From assembly GCA_963281255.1 (NCBI GenBank), contig OY725495.1:2728001-2792000 (forward strand): DNA of 64,000 bases. The letters run 5' to 3'. The DNA comes from Aphrocallistes beatrix (taxonomy: Eukaryota > Porifera > Hexactinellida > Sceptrulophora > Aphrocallistidae). The translations under genes and the position numbers were made by a program. Positions 59,845 through 64,000 of this stretch are shown here, piece by piece; the stretch's first letter is position 1; the number at the start of each line of letters is the position of its first letter. The notes under the pieces are model-generated. The model was not told the DNA's origin. It worked only from the letters and a program-made list of their open reading frames with translations, and made no database searches.

Positions 59845-60894
59845 TATATGCAATCTTTCCAAATTCTATAAAAGCGTAAGTTAACCCGCTCTTATTCTAG
59901 TGGAGATAGAAAAAATGGATCATTGTTCTTAAACGTGATTTGGCTGTTTAACAGTTTCAATTGTGCCTTAAAATACAATTAAGATCTAATGTCGATTGGT
60001 ATGAACTTTTAGCTGTAACAGCAAATAATGTACTGTGAACAGAAAACAGTCAAATTTGGTATTTACAGCATATTTACCCATGACTATAATTCATAAGCTC
60101 AGAGTTCGAGCATGAGAATCCGCATGACAATCACGGGGGGGGGGGAATTTTTTCATGCAACAGCCCTCTGTATACAAAGCCTGCCCTAAATCTAAAAATG
60201 GACCAGGGATGCGGTCGAAGATGGTTTAACGAATTACATGATCTGCCTGAAATCATTGACCACGCATAATAGAGGTTAGAAATGTACTGTCAGTATATAT
60301 ATGTATTGTGGCAAAGTACTACATTTGTTACTAAAAAATTGACTAGTATGAATATGTTCGCGAAAGTTATATTTATGGCGAATTTATTGATACAAGCGCG
60401 CTTCGCTTGCTTGCTTACGCGACTGGCGGACACTTTGTGTCCGCCGGAGGCGCCCTGCGGGCGCCTATGGTCACCATTGATTAATTATATGGGATAACAT
60501 CTTTGAATACGTCTGCCCTACTGTTATAATCAATATCGCACGAAAAATCATCAAAATTATCAATTTTTAAAATTTTGATGAGTAATGATGACGTCATGAC
60601 AAAGTGATGAGTCATCATTTTTTGATGATAGTTGCATCATATGTGAGGTATATTAGTTTACATATTCTATTAAAATTTCAGCTTTCTATCTCCTATAATG
60701 GCTGAGTTATCCTCGAATAACTGTATTGCTTAACTTTTAAAAATGTGACAATGACGTCATAATTCCATGATGAGTCGACAATTTCGTCTGAGCTCAGAAC
60801 TTACTGGAGCCATAGCCAAAAGACTCCCACATGCCAAAAATCAGCTTTCTGCGCCCGGCAGTTTCTTCAATCAATTCGTTACAGATATATATAT

Positions 60895-61415
60895 GTCATG
60901 GGGAAGCTTCAAATTTGGTGGAATTTGAAGTTCCCCCAGGGGAAATTCAAATTGGAAATTCTCTTAGTACAATTTCCAATTGGAGTTTCCCCTAGTGGAA
61001 ATTTAAATTCCCCTAGTGGGAACTCCAATTTGAATTTGCCCTGGGGGAATTTAAATTTCTAAAGACTAGATTTTGCCGTACAAAAGATTGGAGTTTCCCC
61101 TAGTGGAAATTTAAATTCCCCTAGTGGGAACTCTAATTATAATTTGCCCTGGGGGTATTTAAAATCAAATGACTAAATTTTGCCGTTTACAATTGGGTGT
61201 CCCACTGGTGAAACTTTAAATTGCCCCTAATTAGAGTTCCCACTAGGGAAATTTAAAGTTCCACTTGGGGAATTTAAAGTTCCACTAGGGGAAACTCCAA
61301 TCTTTGTACGGCAAAATCTAGTCTTTAGAAATTTAAATTCCCCCAGGGCAAATTATAATTAGAGTTCCCACTAGGGAGATTTAAAATTCCACCAAATTTG
61401 AAGCTTCCCCATGAC
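60895..61415. repeat. Modular foldback element of GGGGAA..TTCCCC blocks
   Basis: 521 nt with inverted ends GTCATGGGGAAGCTTCAAAT. Inside are repeated modules such as CCCCTAGTGGAAATTTAAAT and CCCACTAGGG in direct and inverted order, and a mirrored pair TTTTGCCGTACAAA / TTTGTACGGCAAAA. No ORF, no matching family known to me. Confidence 0.8.
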
Positions 61416-61424
61416 ATATATATA

Positions 61425-61979
61425 TCCTTACTATTAAAACTCGACTAATGTGTGTGTATATACGTATGTATATATATCTATATCTGTAACGAATTGATTG
61501 AAGAAACCAGGCGCAGAAAGCTGATTTTTGGCATGTGGGAGTCTTTTGGCTATGGCTCCACTAAGTTCTGAGCTCAGAGCAAAATGTCGACTCATCATGG
61601 AATTATGACGTTATTGTCACATTTTAAAAAGTTAAGCAATACAGTTATTCGAGCATAACTCAGCCATTATAGAAGATAGAAGGCTGAAATTCTAATAGAA
61701 TCTGTATACTAACATCCCTCACATATGATGCAACTATCATTACAATCAAAAATGATGACTCATCACTTTGTTATGACGTCATCATTACTCATCAAAATTT
61801 TAAAAATTGATAAATTTGGTGATTTTTCGTGCGATATCGATTATAAGAGTAGGACAGACGTATTTAGAGATGTTATTTCTCTTATAATTAACCAGTGTGA
61901 TCCTAGGCGACCGAAGGGAGCCTCCGGCGGACACAAAGTCTCCGCCAGCCGCGCAGCGCAAGCAAACGAAGCACGCTTG
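61425..61979 (+). mobile_element. Helitron-like element H16, nested in H15
   Basis: Complete: TCCTTACTATTAAAACTCG.. to ..GCGAAGCACGCTTG, A before and T after. One TGACGTCA intact (about 61776), one mutated (TGACGTTA). Confidence 0.85.
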
Positions 61980-62037
61980 TATATATATATATATACGCAT
62001 TAATCGAGTTTTCATAGTAAGGATATATATATATATA

Positions 62038-62110
62038 CAAGCGCACTTCGCTTGCTTGTGCTGCGCGGCTTGCGGACACTGCGTGTCCGCAGATTTACTC
62101 AGTGGGCGCT
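62038..62110 (-). mobile_element. Helitron-like 3'-end fragment H17
   Basis: CAAGCGCACTTCGCTTGC.. with GCGGACACTGCGTGTCCGC hairpin, then diverges. Confidence 0.65.
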
Positions 62111-62639
62111 TGGGGATATTAGAGAAACAATACGTCGCTTTCTTGTTTTATACTAAGTCGCTGGATTGTCATTTGTCTACGGTTGCATTAATGAAATCAG
62201 AACTGTAGCAGAAATTTTGTTTCGTGATAAATATAATTTACTTCGTATTAAGTCAACTAATCCTAAATGTAAGCTCAATTTGAATAATCAATTCCAGTCC
62301 ATGTCGTTAAAAGTTATTTTATGATCGAATTGATTGATCGTAGCATTTAACACACTTTAATTGTTGTAACAATCAAATTATAGACTCAGAATAGCTGTAT
62401 TCAATCATTTATATGAAATAGAATCGTGTGAATGGCATTATAGAAGGCTGATAATTGATTGGTTCTCACATAAACCAATGAATTTCAATCACAAATAGTT
62501 CTTTGATTGTATGCATAAGTCACTACAATTTTATTCCAATGTATTTGCATTATAAAATAATCGAATTTGATTGGTCAGCACATTTTGTCACCTATCTCGG
62601 CGAGGTGTGAAGGTTTCGCTTAGATCTTCGAACTTAATC

Positions 62640-62760
62640 CTAGATTCATCATTTGACACCTACATGCCAATTCTCGTATCTCTACGACTTGCCAATTCTT
62701 CAATCAATTCGGACAAACAAACAAACAAACAAAAAATCCTAGAGTTTTAATATATAAGAT
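62640..62760. repeat. Related second Helitron-like subfamily, end fragment
   Basis: Words CCTACATGCCAATTCTCG, CTACGACTTGCCAATTCTTC and CAATCAATTCG, then a CAAA microsatellite and ATCCTAGAGTTTTAATATAT, parallel the body end of the main family but differ. The mirror form is at 49945-50165. Confidence 0.5.
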
Positions 62761-63262
62761 ATATATCTGTAACGAATTGATTGAAGAAACTGCCAGGCGT
62801 AGAAAGCTGATTTTATGGCATGTGGGAGTCTTTTGACTATGGCTCCACTAAGTTCTGAGCTCAGACGAAAATGTCGACTCATCATGGAATTATGACGTCA
62901 TTGTCACATTTTAAAAAGTTAAGCAATACAGTTATTCGAGCATAACTCAGCCATTATAGGAGATAGAGGGGTGAAATTTTAATAGAATGTGCATATTAAT
63001 ATATCTCACATATAATATAACTACCATAAAAAAAAAGATGACTCATCACTCTGTTATGACGTCATCATTACGCATCAAAAATTTTAAAATTGACAAATTT
63101 GGTGATTTTTCGAGTGATATCGATTTTAACACTAAGATAGACATATTTAGAAATGTTATCTCCCTTATAATTAACCAATGTGACCCCAGGCGACCGAAGG
63201 GAGCCTCCGGCGGACACAAAGTGTCCGCCATCCGCGCAGCGCAAGCAAGCGAAGCGCGCTTG
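62761..63262 (+). mobile_element. Helitron-like element H18
   Basis: Body CTGTAACGAATTGATTGAAG.. to ..GCGAAGCGCGCTTG with T following. It is followed at 63263-63302 by a reversed 5' terminus with an AAAT microsatellite, as if inserted in a minus-oriented copy. Two TGACGTCA motifs (about 62895, 63058). Confidence 0.78.
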
Positions 63263-63304
63263 TATATATAAATAAATAAATAAATAGTTTTAATAGTAAG
63301 GATT

Positions 63305-63640
63305 CAGAGCCGGTTTAAGGACACTTCTGAGTGTTTTTAATACAAGGTTTTTCGCATAGAACCGAACCGAGCTGTGAATGGGGTAATGTGAAAAAATCTT
63401 ATGGAATGTTGCTACATTCCATCGTTGCTATGGAAATGTATTTGGTTAGTTGGGATCATATTTTGAAAACAGTAATAATTGGGAATTCAAATTTGATCTT
63501 ATTTGATAGCCAATAGACTACTCTCTAGTAAGCAATAATATAATTTCTATGTCTAAATTCAATGGTATTGTCAAATTTGAATTCCATAATGAGTTTCCAT
63601 AGCAACGATGGAATGTAGCAACATTCCATGAAAAATATCA
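63305..63640. repeat. Fragment of the large foldback family
   Basis: Contains GGAATGTTGCTACATTCCAT, CGTTGCTATGG and the mirror form CCATAGCAACGATGGAATGT, as in 54353-55430, with shorter arms. Confidence 0.7.
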
Positions 63641-63653
63641 TAATGATACCCCA

Positions 63654-63846
63654 GTTTGTCTCCGCCTTATCAAGCAGTGGCCACCCAGAGATCCCACGAA
63701 AGCGCCGGATACCAAGTGAGTATAGTCACAGTGGGACTTATTTGAGCAATAACTGAGCCAGACTAGACTCACTTGGTATCCCAAAGGCGCTTTTGTATGA
63801 TCTCAGGGCGGCGACAGTTTGACAAGGGTAGAGGCAAACTAGGGTA
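63654..63846. repeat. Foldback MITE
   Basis: Ends ACCCCAGTTTGTCTCCGCC and GGCAAACTAGGGT with inner ACCAAGTGAGTATAGTC / ACTCACTTGGTA arms; related to 16470-16630 and to words at 52700-52800. Confidence 0.7.
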
Positions 63847-64000
63847 TCATTATGATATTTTCTGTATATGATAGAATTATTGATTAGTCATTTTCTCCTG
63901 ATCATGAAATTTTTTACAAAGGTGTTGTAACTCCTAATGAAACAAGTAACCTAATCTCTATCACATCGTTTTCCACCTATTCCATTTTAACACTTCTCGA

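Larger units (their letters stand above)
60393..62023 (-). mobile_element. Helitron-like element H15, outer element of a nest
   Basis: Left part 60393-60894, right terminus 61980-62023 (..TCGAGTTTTCATAGTAAGGA). The microsatellite between them has received a foldback (60895-61415) and H16 (61425-61979). Flanked by A and T. Confidence 0.8.

Noticed and set aside
57293-64000. Search for the first half of TAZ1
   Set aside because: No HCRTMK-like or matching zinc-ligand text with a phase-1 donor was found on the minus strand; the exon must lie upstream of the window.

Overview
The window is a eukaryotic, AT-rich, intron-bearing animal locus. Its backbone is one minus-strand gene, the transcriptional co-activator and acetyltransferase CBP/p300. 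The gene can be read as 23 coding exons from about 57.3 kb down to a stop codon at 15,207. The exons join in frame throughout and encode about 1,770 C-terminal residues: end of TAZ1, KIX, bromodomain, RING, PHD, HAT, ZZ, TAZ2, NCBD and a Met/Pro-rich tail. The start of TAZ1 and the N-terminus lie beyond the right edge. The protein is clearly diverged from vertebrate and insect CBP, which suggests a fast-evolving invertebrate (tunicate-like is one guess). The species cannot be named from the sequence alone.

Layout: 1-2.5 kb, tandem Helitron-like elements. 3.0-4.3 kb, a disrupted, unrecognised minus-strand coding region. 5.4-9.3 kb, small DNA-transposon derivatives. 9.5-13 kb, a wreck of a P-element/THAP9-like transposase gene split by piggyBac-like, Tc1-like and hAT insertions. 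13-14.8 kb, more Helitron-like DNA and the inferred 3' end of CBP. 15.2-57.3 kb, the CBP exons, whose introns are packed with nested transposons: a Ty3/Gypsy remnant with a hAT insertion, large foldbacks, Harbinger-, pogo-, Tc1- and mariner-like elements, and a mariner gene apparently split by an L2/CR1-type retrotransposon that still has a long open reverse-transcriptase frame. 57.3-64 kb, the next upstream CBP intron, again with nested Helitron-like elements and an unusual modular foldback.

The most informative feature is the Helitron-like family, with about eighteen full or partial copies. Its termini and insertion mode can be read because one insertion lies beside an uninterrupted copy of its own target, and because copies are inserted inside the AT microsatellite of other copies. 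Most near-complete copies carry CRE-type (TGACGTCA) and AP-1-type (TGAGTCA) motifs, so the gene for the CREB-binding protein is studded with CRE motifs. No tRNA, rRNA, CRISPR array or bacterial operon was seen.
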